A stretch of DNA of 64,000 nucleotides, taken from contig JBQTJN010000044.1 of the NCBI GenBank assembly GCA_052387095.1, positions 1 to 64,000 on the forward strand, in the 5' to 3' direction. The notes under the pieces are model-generated. The model made no database searches, had not been told where the DNA came from, and saw only the letters and a list, made by a program, of their open reading frames with translations. Shown here piece after piece: positions 1-7,088 of the stretch. The DNA is from JBQTJN01 sp052387095. Its GTDB lineage: Bacteria > Pseudomonadota > Alphaproteobacteria > Micavibrionales > Micavibrionaceae. How positions within the stretch are numbered: the first letter of the stretch is position 1; each line of letters begins with the position of its first letter. The position numbers and the translations under genes are program-made.

Positions 1-70
1 AGCCCTGCCGCAGCCCCACAAATAACACACTCCGTTCTTCCATACTCAATTGCTTGTACTTTTCTTCCAT
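1..70 (-). CDS. IS30-family transposase, N-terminal fragment cut by the window edge
   Basis: Only the first 23 codons are inside the window. The visible peptide begins MEEKYKQLSMEERSVLF, which matches the helix-turn-helix start typical of IS30-family transposases (YKQLT-EER-type opening). A strong ribosome site (AGGAAAGGAG) lies just upstream on the minus strand at about 76-88. The sequence at 98-124 looks like the element's terminal inverted repeat. Family assignment comes from the N-terminal pattern and this end. Whether the full transposase is intact cannot be seen. Confidence 0.65.
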   Translation of the reverse strand, partial: MEEKYKQLSMEERSVLFVGLRQG

Positions 71-97
71 GACAACACTCCTTTCCTGCAAAGTTTA

Positions 98-124
98 GGG
101 TGTTGCACTTCATTTTAGAATCCA
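98..124. mobile_element. Probable terminal inverted repeat of the IS30-type element
   Basis: The stretch TTGCACTTCATTTTAGAATC, preceded by GGGTG, lies about 30 bp upstream of the transposase start. It resembles the terminal repeats I recall for IS30-family elements. The partner repeat and any target duplication lie outside the window. Confidence 0.5.
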
Positions 125-140
125 CGAGTCTTAATAAAAC

Positions 141-169
141 TTGACAAAACAGGAATAAAGTCCTACAAT
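141..169 (+). promoter_or_regulatory. Near-consensus sigma-70 promoter
   Basis: A perfect -35 TTGACA (141-146) is followed by a 17-nt spacer and TACAAT (164-169). The expected start point is about 176, on the A of an ATG. It lies about 20 bp outside the probable IS end, so it could be native or could have arrived with the insertion. It may also drive kdsA through a leader of about 260 nt. Confidence 0.6.
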
Positions 170-175
170 AAACCC

Positions 176-277
176 ATGAAAAATTTAAACAAACAGGCGC
201 CGGAGGTGCGGATAATAAAAAAATCTCGGAACGAACTGTTAAGGAGAAAAGGAATGACAATGAAAACAGGAGGTTAA
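176..277 (+). CDS. Possible leaderless 33-residue small ORF
   Basis: An ATG six nt after the -10 box opens a basic 33-codon frame (MKNLNKQAPEVRIIKKSRNE...) ending TAA TAA. There is no Shine-Dalgarno sequence before the ATG, consistent with leaderless translation. Purine-rich stretches resembling ribosome sites follow at about 240-246 and 267-273. I recognise no family. It could be a leader peptide, an IS-adjacent relic or a chance ORF. The promoter is the main support. Confidence 0.3.
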   Translation: MKNLNKQAPEVRIIKKSRNELLRRKGMTMKTGG

Positions 278-290
278 TAAGCCATAAAAG

Positions 291-381
291 TCTGGATCGC
301 CCCGCTTATTTCATTCGCTCGCGATGACGATATTTTACTCTCCGTCATTGCGAACAACCAACGGGAGCGAAGCAATCCAGT
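291..381. repeat. Palindromic repeat, GTCATTGCGAG family (copy 1)
   Basis: Two inverted half-units: CTGGATCGC...GCGATGACG (about 292-329) and GTCATTGCGA...GCAATCCAG (344-380). The same pair in various orders recurs at 3559, 5134, 22849 and 41800. Likely a REP/MITE-like non-coding element. It occupies the kdsA leader and probably folds in RNA. Confidence 0.75.
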
Positions 382-434
382 CCTTTATTTGACGCATGCT
401 CTGTCCCATGCCATTGATGACCCCGGAGAAAACC

Positions 435-1265
435 ATGACCCCAAAAACCATCAAAATTCATAATTTCGAGATCGCCAATCACCTGCCCTTCGTGCTGATC
501 GCCGGGCCCTGCGCGCTGGAAAGTCGCGACCATGCCGAAGATATGTGCGGCAGGCTGAAAGAGCTGACTGTAAAATTGAACATCCCTTTTATCTATAAAA
601 CGTCCTACGACAAGGCCAACCGGACATCGCTGAAGGGGGCACGCGGCCTCGGCATGGAGAAGGGACTTGAGATCCTGGCTGGCGTTGGAAAAAAATTCGA
701 CGTGCCGACCATCACGGATGTGCACCTGCCCGATCACTGCGCAGCTGTCGCGGAAAACGTCGATGTCCTGCAAATTCCAGCGTTTTTATGCCGCCAGACA
801 GATTTGCTTATTGCCGCTGCAAAAACCGGCAAGGCGATCAACGTGAAGAAGGGCCAGTTCCTCGCGCCGTGGGATATGGAGAATGTCGCTGCTAAAATCG
901 CGGGCTCCGGCAACGACAACATTATGCTTTGCGAACGCGGTGCCAGCTTCGGATACAACACGCTCGTTTCCGATATGCGCTCTATTCCGATCATGCAAAA
1001 AACCGGCTACCCCGTGATTTACGATGCCACCCATTCGGTTCAGCAGCCGGGCGGGCAGGGCGCTTCTTCGGGGGGCGACCGCACGTTTGTCCCGGTCCTG
1101 GCCCGTGCCGCCGTGGCCGTGGGTGTGGCCGGCATTTTCATAGAAACCCACGAGGACCCTGATAAAGCCCCCTCGGACGGCCCTAATATGGTTAAATTCA
1201 AGGACTTGCCGGAGATTCTGGAAACCTTGGTAAAGCTGGATTGTATCGCCAAGAATCTGCTATAA
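435..1265 (+). CDS. kdsA: 3-deoxy-D-manno-octulosonate 8-phosphate synthase
   Basis: Condenses phosphoenolpyruvate with arabinose 5-phosphate to give KDO-8-phosphate, the committed step toward the KDO sugar of LPS. It acts in the cytosol. The 276-residue protein is close to the usual size. It shows the KdsA signatures LIAGPCALESRDHA near the N terminus, YKTSYDKANRTS, and DATHSVQQPGG in the second half. The ATG at 435 follows CCGGAGAA and gives the family-typical start MTPKTIKIHNFE; an in-frame start 13 codons earlier has no ribosome site. It heads the eno/ftsB/pdh neighbourhood as in many alphaproteobacteria, but two orphan genes separate it from eno. Confidence 0.95.
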   Translation: MTPKTIKIHNFEIANHLPFVLIAGPCALESRDHAEDMCGRLKELTVKLNIPFIYKTSYDKANRTSLKGARGLGMEKGLEILAGVGKKFDVPTITDVHLPDHCAAVAENVDVLQIPAFLCRQTDLLIAAAKTGKAINVKKGQFLAPWDMENVAAKIAGSGNDNIMLCERGASFGYNTLVSDMRSIPIMQKTGYPVIYDATHSVQQPGGQGASSGGDRTFVPVLARAAVAVGVAGIFIETHEDPDKAPSDGPNMVKFKDLPEILETLVKLDCIAKNLL

Positions 1266-1292
1266 TAGGAATAGGTAGAAACCTTAAAAGGC

Positions 1293-1325
1293 GTAACCGG
1301 AGGCCACGTAGTGGGCGAAGGCACG
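1293..1325 (+). other. Small structured leader motif shared with 48308-48344
   Basis: GTAACCGGAGG, a short hairpin (CCAC/GTGG), then AGGCACG, ending 8 nt before the start codon of the next gene. The same framework with a different hairpin follows ccrM at 48308. The arrangement suggests an RNA element, but two copies are too few to be sure. I do not recognise it as a known riboswitch. Confidence 0.3.
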
Positions 1326-1333
1326 GAAAAAAT

Positions 1334-1690
1334 ATGACCGACGTTGCAGGAGCATCGCGATATCTGAGCGCTTCAACTCTTGCTAATGTGCAGGGTATTT
1401 CCCCTTATACGGCAAGTCTTCTCGATGGCGGCACCGGCGCGCAAAGCCTGCTCGATTCCGGCCGTCGCATTAACCGCAGCGGTGTTGGCATATCTGCCAG
1501 TTCACGTGCGCTCGCCGATCAGTTCATTGGCGGCAATGCAAGCAAGTATAACCAGCTCCTGTCACTGGGCGTCGGCGCCGGCCTGACCGTTGAAGGGCTG
1601 AAAACCCAGATCAACGGTCTGCGGGCCTCTCTGCCCGACAGCGCGATTGCAGAATCCCTGCGCGGCAAGACGATCGACGAACAGGCGTGA
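1334..1690 (+). CDS. Hypothetical protein, 118 aa
   Basis: Unrecognised. The protein (MTDVAGASRYLSASTLANVQ...) is soluble, rich in Ala, Gly, Ser and Leu, with no signal peptide or membrane segment and no motif I can name. The middle (SGRRINRSGVGISASSRALA) and a Gly-rich stretch suggest a low-complexity or linker-like structural protein. The ATG at 1334 was chosen over an in-frame start 31 codons upstream because the upstream part is Arg-rich and overlaps kdsA and the leader motif. Only a weak ribosome site (GCACGG) is visible. Base composition resembles the neighbouring housekeeping genes, unlike the gene that follows. Confidence 0.55.
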   Translation: MTDVAGASRYLSASTLANVQGISPYTASLLDGGTGAQSLLDSGRRINRSGVGISASSRALADQFIGGNASKYNQLLSLGVGAGLTVEGLKTQINGLRASLPDSAIAESLRGKTIDEQA

Positions 1691-1732
1691 TTAACAGCTT
1701 GCTTCTCAAAAATTCCGGCATTAAATAAAGAT

Positions 1733-2269
1733 ATGAAAATTATCTTTGTAGATTTCGAAGGGCCTTTGTGTCATGTCGGTGTGCGGCTCGAAAGAGGAAA
1801 CGGTTCTGCGTTCGACAAACGTTTTGTCACTTTTCTTGATTATGCCTGCAAAATGGCCCCCGCAAAAATCGTCTGTATTAGCGATAGCGTATCATCAAAA
1901 TCTGAAAGAGACAGGCGGTTTGTAGAAGGGCTTTTTAAAGAAGCAGGCTTGCAAATGCATCACCTTCATAAAGATTGGTCGGCCTACGGCCTTTCTGAAT
2001 CAAACGATAAAAAAGACCACATTAATGCATGGTTGCATAATCATCCACGCATAAAACCGGGGGATTGTGTAACTATCGATGATAATGTTACAGACGTGCC
2101 CAATTTCGTGCAAATATCTTTTCATGATGGAGTATTAGAGCGCGATCGCCAAAAGATTGCAGATCTTTTGCAAATAGACTATACGGCAATGATCTCTAAA
2201 AGAATGAGAAATTGGGCAGAACAGTATAACAAAAACCAATGGAAAAATACCTTTCCTTCATTTGATTGA
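1733..2269 (+). CDS. HAD-fold protein, probable phosphatase-like orphan
   Basis: A 178-residue protein with HAD superfamily features: motif I FVDFEGPL with nucleophile Asp7 (the usual second Asp is Glu9), a motif II-like CISDS near residue 49, and a late acidic motif VTIDDN around residue 120. The small size and the DDN-type motif recall the stand-alone HAD domains found with RNA-repair proteins, but I cannot assign a substrate. The gene looks AT-richer than its neighbours and ends 7 nt before eno, interrupting the usual kdsA-eno arrangement. Recent acquisition is likely (inference). The D-to-E change at motif I may reduce classical phosphatase activity. Confidence 0.7.
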   Translation: MKIIFVDFEGPLCHVGVRLERGNGSAFDKRFVTFLDYACKMAPAKIVCISDSVSSKSERDRRFVEGLFKEAGLQMHHLHKDWSAYGLSESNDKKDHINAWLHNHPRIKPGDCVTIDDNVTDVPNFVQISFHDGVLERDRQKIADLLQIDYTAMISKRMRNWAEQYNKNQWKNTFPSFD

Positions 2270-2276
2270 GAGAAAT

Positions 2277-3554
2277 ATGAGCAATATTCACACCATCCAC
2301 GCCCGCCAGATCCTCGATAGCCGCGGCAATCCCACGCTCGAAGTCGATGTGAAACTGGATAGCGGCGCAATGGGGCGCGCAGCCGTACCGTCTGGCGCCT
2401 CGACCGGCGTCCACGAAGCAGTCGAATTGCGCGATGGCGATAAGAGTAAATATGGCGGTAAGGGCGTCCTGAAAGCCATTTCTTACGTGAACGGTGAAAT
2501 CTTCAAGGCGCTCAATGGTAAAAATGCCGAAGACCAGGCAGGTATCGATAAGATCATGATCAATCTCGACGGTACCGAAAACAAGGCCCGTCTCGGCGCC
2601 AATGCCATTCTCGGCGTATCGCTGGCGGTTGCGCGTGCGGTTGCCAATGATCGCGGTGTTTCGTTTTTTACATCCCTCGGTGGCGGCAAAGGACATCTTT
2701 TGCCTACCCCGATGATGAACATTATCAATGGCGGCGCCCATGCCGATAACCCGATCGATATACAGGAATTCATGATCATGCCGGTCGGCATGCTGACTTT
2801 CAGCAAAGCGCTGCGTGCCGGCGCGGAAATTTTCCACGCCCTGAAAAAAAAACTCAGCGCCGCCGGTTTCGCAACGAACGTAGGGGATGAGGGCGGCTTT
2901 GCGCCCGCCGTCAAATCTTCGGACGAGGCGCTCGGCTTCATCATGAAATCGATCGAGGCCGCAGGTTATAAAGCCGGCAGCGATATTGTCATCGCGCTCG
3001 ATTCCGCCTCGACGGAATTTTACAAGGATGGAAAATACCATATGGAAGGCGAGGGTAAGGTTTTATCTTCCGATGACATGGTTCTCTATTACGAAGATCT
3101 CTGCGCGAAATACCCGATTGTCTCGATCGAGGATGGCTTGGCGGAAGATGACTGGGAGGGCTGGAAAAACCTGACAGCTTCTTTGGGAAACAAAATCCAG
3201 CTTGTTGGCGACGATCTCTACGTGACGAACCCGCAACGTCTCAGGCGCGGCATCGATGAAAAATCGAGCAATGCCATCCTCATCAAGGTTAACCAGATCG
3301 GCACGCTAACCGAAACGCTGGAAGCGATCCGCATGGCGCAGGCGGCAAAGTTCGGCGTCGTCCTTTCACACCGCTCCGGCGAAACCGAAGACACTGCAAT
3401 TGCCGATCTCGCGGTGGCCACCAATGCCGGCCAGATCAAGACCGGCTCGCTCTCGCGCTCCGACCGCACCGCCAAATACAACCAGCTTTTACGGATAGAG
3501 GAAGAGTTGGGATCGAAAGCCGTTTATGCCGGTCAAAAGTTCAAAGCCATCTAA
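2277..3554 (+). CDS. eno: Enolase
   Basis: Interconverts 2-phosphoglycerate and phosphoenolpyruvate in glycolysis, with Mg2+. The protein has 425 residues, the normal size. Visible family markers are the N-terminal ILDSRGNPTLEV, GAMGRAAVPSGASTG, the SIEDGLAEDDW metal-ligand region, and the C-terminal KVNQIGTLTETLEA and SHRSGETEDTAIADLAV. The ATG at 2277 follows a GAGAG ribosome site; an in-frame TTG five codons earlier overlaps the preceding gene and is less likely. The PEP it makes can feed KdsA encoded upstream. Confidence 0.97.
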   Translation: MSNIHTIHARQILDSRGNPTLEVDVKLDSGAMGRAAVPSGASTGVHEAVELRDGDKSKYGGKGVLKAISYVNGEIFKALNGKNAEDQAGIDKIMINLDGTENKARLGANAILGVSLAVARAVANDRGVSFFTSLGGGKGHLLPTPMMNIINGGAHADNPIDIQEFMIMPVGMLTFSKALRAGAEIFHALKKKLSAAGFATNVGDEGGFAPAVKSSDEALGFIMKSIEAAGYKAGSDIVIALDSASTEFYKDGKYHMEGEGKVLSSDDMVLYYEDLCAKYPIVSIEDGLAEDDWEGWKNLTASLGNKIQLVGDDLYVTNPQRLRRGIDEKSSNAILIKVNQIGTLTETLEAIRMAQAAKFGVVLSHRSGETEDTAIADLAVATNAGQIKTGSLSRSDRTAKYNQLLRIEEELGSKAVYAGQKFKAI

Positions 3555-3558
3555 CCTC

Positions 3559-3640
3559 GTCATTGCGAGGAGGCCGAAGGCGGACGCGGCAATCCAGAAA
3601 AGACTGGATCGCCGGGCTCACGTTGTTCGCTCGCGATGAC
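3559..3640. repeat. Palindromic repeat, GTCATTGCGAG family (copy 2)
   Basis: GTCATTGCGAGG...GGCAATCCAG followed by the inverted unit CTGGATCGCC...GCGATGAC, immediately after eno. The two halves can pair into a long hairpin and may act as an eno 3' stabiliser or attenuator. Confidence 0.75.
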
Positions 3641-3679
3641 AGTATTAGAGTGTTCTCTCTTTGTACTCATTAAGTCACT

Positions 3680-3726
3680 GACTCTATTACGTTTTTCGCC
3701 TTGACGCCACGAATCGGGTGTGATTC
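3680..3726 (+). promoter_or_regulatory. Three GANTC sites upstream of ftsB
   Basis: GACTC (3680-3684), GAATC (3711-3715) and GATTC (3722-3726) lie within 47 bp just before ftsB, overlapping a possible -35 TTGACG (3701-3706). GANTC is the CcrM target, and ccrM is encoded in this window. In Caulobacter such sites in promoters recruit GcrA; the same role here is inference. Confidence 0.45.
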
Positions 3727-3737
3727 ACTCAATACTT

Positions 3738-4049
3738 ATGCACAGGTTCTTCCCGCAAAACCATTTCATACGCCAGAATATCGTCGCACTCGTGGCGGTA
3801 GCCGTCTGTTTTTACTTTGTTTACCACACGTTTCAGGGGAACCGCAGCCTGGCCCGCCTTTTAAATCAGAATAATGAAATTGCTACAATGTCGCTAAAAT
3901 ACGACACAAAAAAGGCTGAACGGATTGCGCTGGAAAAAAAAGTAGTTATGATGCGTCCCGGATCTTTGGACAGGGATCTTCTCGAAGAGCGGGCCAAGGC
4001 GGTTCTGGGTTACAAAAATAAAGACGAATTCGTCGTCCTCCCCGAATAG
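3738..4049 (+). CDS. ftsB: Septum formation initiator FtsB/DivIC-like
   Basis: A 103-residue bitopic protein: a short N-terminal stretch, one membrane helix at about residues 14-30 (IVALVAVAVCFYFVYHTF), then a coiled coil rich in Leu, Asn and Lys and a short C-terminal tail. This is the layout of FtsB/DivIC, which bridges FtsL and FtsQ in the divisome. The position between eno and pdhA is the conserved alphaproteobacterial location. The start is uncertain: ATG 3738 has no ribosome site, and GTG 3720 would add six residues. GANTC sites upstream hint at cell-cycle control. Confidence 0.85.
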   Translation: MHRFFPQNHFIRQNIVALVAVAVCFYFVYHTFQGNRSLARLLNQNNEIATMSLKYDTKKAERIALEKKVVMMRPGSLDRDLLEERAKAVLGYKNKDEFVVLPE

Positions 4050-4100
4050 CAGGCTCCCCAATGTTCAAAGAATAGTGTTTCAACCGGAGCATCTTTTACC

Positions 4101-5120
4101 GTGGCGACTGCAAAACCAAAAAAGAAAACCAGTAATAAAAATATTTCAAACGTTTCGCCGGATCCGTCCGCGGAAGAGATGAAAAAACTCTACCGCGAAA
4201 TGCTGCTCATCCGCCGTTTCGAGGAAAAGGCCGGCCAGCTTTACGGCATGGGGCTGATCGGCGGCTTCTGCCATCTTTATATCGGCCAGGAAGCTGTCGT
4301 GACCGGCATCAATTCCGTACAGGAAAAGAAAGACTCCGTCGTTACGTCTTATCGCGATCACGCTCACATGCTGGCTTGCGGCATGGATGCGCGCGGCATC
4401 ATGGCCGAGCTGACGGGACGCCAAACCGGCTATTCGCGCGGCAAGGGCGGCTCCATGCATATGTTCAGCCGCGAACAGAATTTCTACGGCGGCCATGGCA
4501 TTGTCGGTGCCAGCACTTCAATTGGCACCGGTCTCGGTTTTGCGCACAAATACCGCGCCGACGGCGGCGTAGCGATGGCCTATATGGGTGACGGCGCCGC
4601 CAATCAGGGGCAGGTCGCGGAATGCTACAACATGGCGGCGCTGTGGGATCTTCCCGTGCTTTTTGTCATTGAAAATAACCAGTACGGCATGGGCACCAGC
4701 GTCCAGCGCGCCGCCGCCGGCCAGCTTTATAAACGCGGCGAAGGCTACAGCATCCCCGGCGAGCAGGTCGACGGCATGGATGTGTTCGCCGTGCAGGCCG
4801 CCGCGCGCCAGGCGCTCGATTATATCCGCAGCGGCAACGGCCCCTATGTGCTCGAGGTCATGACATACCGTTACCGCGGCCATTCCATGTCGGATCCCGC
4901 GAAATACCGCACGAAAGAGGAAGTCGCCGGTTACAAGGACAACCGCGATCCTATCACGTCGCTGCTGGCGAAAATGCAGAAGGCCGGGGTGAAGGAAGAT
5001 GACATTAAAAAAATCGACAGTGAAATTAAAAACATCGTCAATGACGCCGCCGAATTTGCACAAGAATCGCCCGAACTCCCCGCGGATGATCTCTGGACCG
5101 ATGTATTGGTGGAAATATGA
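4101..5120 (+). CDS. pdhA: Pyruvate dehydrogenase E1 component, alpha subunit
   Basis: Thiamine-diphosphate-dependent decarboxylation of pyruvate with PdhB. The 339 residues carry the E1-alpha signatures: RRFEEKAGQLYGMGLIGGF, SYRDHAHMLACG, the TPP/Mg motif starting GDGAANQGQ near residue 163 and ending in NN near 192, and the phosphorylation-loop-like YRYRGHSMSDPAKYR. The start is a GTG, supported by CCGGAGC about 12 nt upstream. The first 25 residues are Lys- and Ser-rich and probably disordered. A repeat of about 94 bp separates it from pdhB. Confidence 0.96.
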   Translation: MATAKPKKKTSNKNISNVSPDPSAEEMKKLYREMLLIRRFEEKAGQLYGMGLIGGFCHLYIGQEAVVTGINSVQEKKDSVVTSYRDHAHMLACGMDARGIMAELTGRQTGYSRGKGGSMHMFSREQNFYGGHGIVGASTSIGTGLGFAHKYRADGGVAMAYMGDGAANQGQVAECYNMAALWDLPVLFVIENNQYGMGTSVQRAAAGQLYKRGEGYSIPGEQVDGMDVFAVQAAARQALDYIRSGNGPYVLEVMTYRYRGHSMSDPAKYRTKEEVAGYKDNRDPITSLLAKMQKAGVKEDDIKKIDSEIKNIVNDAAEFAQESPELPADDLWTDVLVEI

Positions 5121-5133
5121 GATCTCTAATGGC

Positions 5134-5227
5134 GTCATTGCGAGCGAACGTTGAGAGCTAAGCAATCCAGGTGTGTGCTTTTAAGGAGACTCCTGGATTG
5201 CCGCGTCGCTTCGCTCTTCGCAATGAC
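5134..5227. repeat. Palindromic repeat, GTCATTGCGAG family (copy 3)
   Basis: GTCATTGCGAGCGAACG...AGCAATCCAG, then CCTGGATTGCCGCGTCGC...CAATGAC, filling the pdhA-pdhB gap. It is oriented as a large inverted repeat and could form a stable hairpin in the pdh transcript, tuning the alpha:beta ratio (inference). Confidence 0.75.
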
Positions 5228-5251
5228 GAAACTATGATTTGAGAGAAAAGA

Positions 5252-6700
5252 ATGCCGATTAAAATCCTGATGCCCGCGCTATCGCCGACCCTGACCGAGG
5301 GCACGCTCGCGAAGTGGCTGAAGAAGGAAGGCGATGCCGTGAAGGCAGGTGACGTCATCGCCGAGATCGAAACCGACAAGGCAACGATGGAGGTCGAAGC
5401 CGTCGATGAAGGTATTCTCGGGAAGATCCTCGTGCCCGAAGGCACGGAGCATGTTGCCGTCAATGCGGTGATCGCGGTGCTGGTGGAGGAAGGTGAAACT
5501 GTACCGGAGGATTCGTTTACCGACATTCCTTGTATTCCAAATCAAAACCCCTCACCCCAACCCTCTCCCGTCGGGAGAGGGAGGGACCCGCGCGAAGCGG
5601 GGGAGGGTGAGGGGCAAGCCTTTCAACCCGAAGGCCGCGTCATCGAAAACCGCGATATTTTATATGCGCAAGGGCACGTGCTTGAGCCGCCGCCGTTCGA
5701 TGAATCCTCTTTCACCGAAATGAAAACCCAGACCGTGCGCGAAGCCTTGCGCGACGCCATGGCCGAAGAAATGCGCCGCGATAAGGATGTGTTCCTGCTC
5801 GGTGAGGAAGTCGCCGAATACCAGGGCGCGTATAAAGTATCGCAAGGCCTGCTGGACGAATTCGGTCCCAGGCGCATCATCGATACACCGATCACGGAAC
5901 ATGGTTTCACCGGCATGGCTGTCGGCGCCGCAATGACGGGTCTCAAACCCATCGTCGAGTTCATGACCTGGAATTTCGGGATGCAGGCGATCGATCACAT
6001 TATAAACTCCGCTGCCAAGACCTTATATATGGCGGGCGGCAAACTGGGCTGCCCGATTGTTTTCCGCGGGCCCAACGGCGCGGCCAGCCGCGTCGGCGCT
6101 CAGCACTCGCAGGATTATGCGAGCTGGTACGGTCACATTCCCGGCCTGAAAGTCGTCGCGCCATGGTCCGGCGCCGATGCCAAGGGCCTGCTCAAGGCCG
6201 CGATCCGCGATCCGAACCCGGTTGTCGTGCTGGAAAATGAAATGATTTACGGCCAGAGTTTTGAAGTGCCGACGGATGAGGAATTCGTCATTCCCATTGG
6301 CCGCGCGAAAATCGAGCGCGCCGGAAATGATGTCACGATCGTGGCTTATTCCATTATGGTCGGCAAGGCGCTCGAAGCAGCCAAGCAACTCGCGGAGGAG
6401 GGGATCGACGCCGAGGTGATTAACCTTCGCACCATCCGCCCGCTCGACCGGTATACAATTTTGGAAAGCGTAAGAAAAACCAACCGCATTGTCAGTGTCG
6501 AGGAAAGCTGGCCGTTCGCCGGTATCGGCTCGGAAATCGCCGCGCTCTGCATGGAGCATGCGTTCGATGATCTGGATGCGCCGGTGGTGCGCGTCTGCGC
6601 CGCCGATGTGCCGCTGCCTTATGCGGCAGGTCTCGAAGCGCTGGCCTCACCGCAGCCTCAACATATTATCGAGGCTGCGAGAAAGGTGTGTTACCGGTGA
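5252..6700 (+). CDS. pdhB: Pyruvate dehydrogenase E1 beta subunit with N-terminal lipoyl domain
   Basis: Residues 1-80 are a biotinyl/lipoyl domain with lipoylation site Lys43 in ETDKATME. Residues of about 85-150 are a linker, and from about 153 (MKTQTVREALRDAMAEEM) follows the E1-beta transketolase-like core (LLGEEVAEYQGAYKVSQGL, DTPITEHGFTGMAVGAAM) with its C-terminal domain. At 482 residues it matches the lipoyl-fused PdhB known in alphaproteobacteria. About residues 99-121 of the linker are encoded by a palindromic repeat (5548-5614), read in frame without damage. The lipoyl domain is nearly identical to that of PdhC. The ribosome site is GAGAGAA. Confidence 0.95.
   Translation: MPIKILMPALSPTLTEGTLAKWLKKEGDAVKAGDVIAEIETDKATMEVEAVDEGILGKILVPEGTEHVAVNAVIAVLVEEGETVPEDSFTDIPCIPNQNPSPQPSPVGRGRDPREAGEGEGQAFQPEGRVIENRDILYAQGHVLEPPPFDESSFTEMKTQTVREALRDAMAEEMRRDKDVFLLGEEVAEYQGAYKVSQGLLDEFGPRRIIDTPITEHGFTGMAVGAAMTGLKPIVEFMTWNFGMQAIDHIINSAAKTLYMAGGKLGCPIVFRGPNGAASRVGAQHSQDYASWYGHIPGLKVVAPWSGADAKGLLKAAIRDPNPVVVLENEMIYGQSFEVPTDEEFVIPIGRAKIERAGNDVTIVAYSIMVGKALEAAKQLAEEGIDAEVINLRTIRPLDRYTILESVRKTNRIVSVEESWPFAGIGSEIAALCMEHAFDDLDAPVVRVCAADVPLPYAAGLEALASPQPQHIIEAARKVCYR
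5548..5614. repeat. Palindromic repeat, CCCCTCACCC family, translated inside pdhB
   Basis: Perfect terminal repeats CCCCTCACCC (5548-5557) and GGGTGAGGGG (5605-5614) enclose an inner hairpin CCCTCTCCC/GGGAGAGGG. It is read in frame and supplies about 22 residues rich in Pro, Gly, Arg and Glu in the PdhB linker. A second member sits in pdhC. Confidence 0.85.
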
Positions 6701-6708
6701 AAATCTTT

Positions 6709-6957
6709 TTAAGGGCTAGCGAAATAACGTTGGGCGTGTGCAACGGCTTCAATACCGCCAAGTACTTGTATAATTTTGCCAGAGATCTCTGGGGAAACTT
6801 GAGCTCCGTTTACAAGAAAATCCCTAACCAAATCTATCTCTACACCGGCACGACCGGAAATTTTTGCAACACTAAAAGCTCCGCCAGGTGCTATTTGACT
6901 ATTTTGGCCGCCAAGTTGAGGGGTAAAATTTGTTTTCAAGAAAGAATCTTTGCTCAT
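6709..6957 (-). CDS. Hypothetical protein, 82 aa, antisense between pdhB and pdhC
   Basis: Unrecognised small protein (MSKDSFLKTNFTPQLGGQNS...), soluble, with a Val/Gly-rich middle (APGGAFSVAKISGRAGVE) and a helical C-terminal half. It is on the minus strand inside an otherwise plus-strand operon and looks AT-richer than pdhB and pdhC, which suggests an inserted cargo gene. ATG 6957 has only a G-rich weak ribosome site; an in-frame TTG at 6972 is the alternative. The opposite frame reads open too, but gives a Cys/Arg/Tyr-rich product with no protein-like pattern. Coding status is moderately supported. Confidence 0.5.
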   Translation of the reverse strand: MSKDSFLKTNFTPQLGGQNSQIAPGGAFSVAKISGRAGVEIDLVRDFLVNGAQVSPEISGKIIQVLGGIEAVAHAQRYFASP

Positions 6958-7088
6958 TACTGTTACCCCCAAAAATTAAGGTTATTTATAACAATTTGTG
7001 CGTTTATAAACCAAATGATCTGGAAAGTCAAAAGAAAAGCATCCTTAAACCCTAATTATACGCAACTTTCTTATCAACGTGAGGTTGT

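Noticed and set aside
345..773. Minus-strand open frame over the start of kdsA
   Set aside because: It is antisense to a clear kdsA gene, overlaps a palindromic repeat and shows no protein family pattern.
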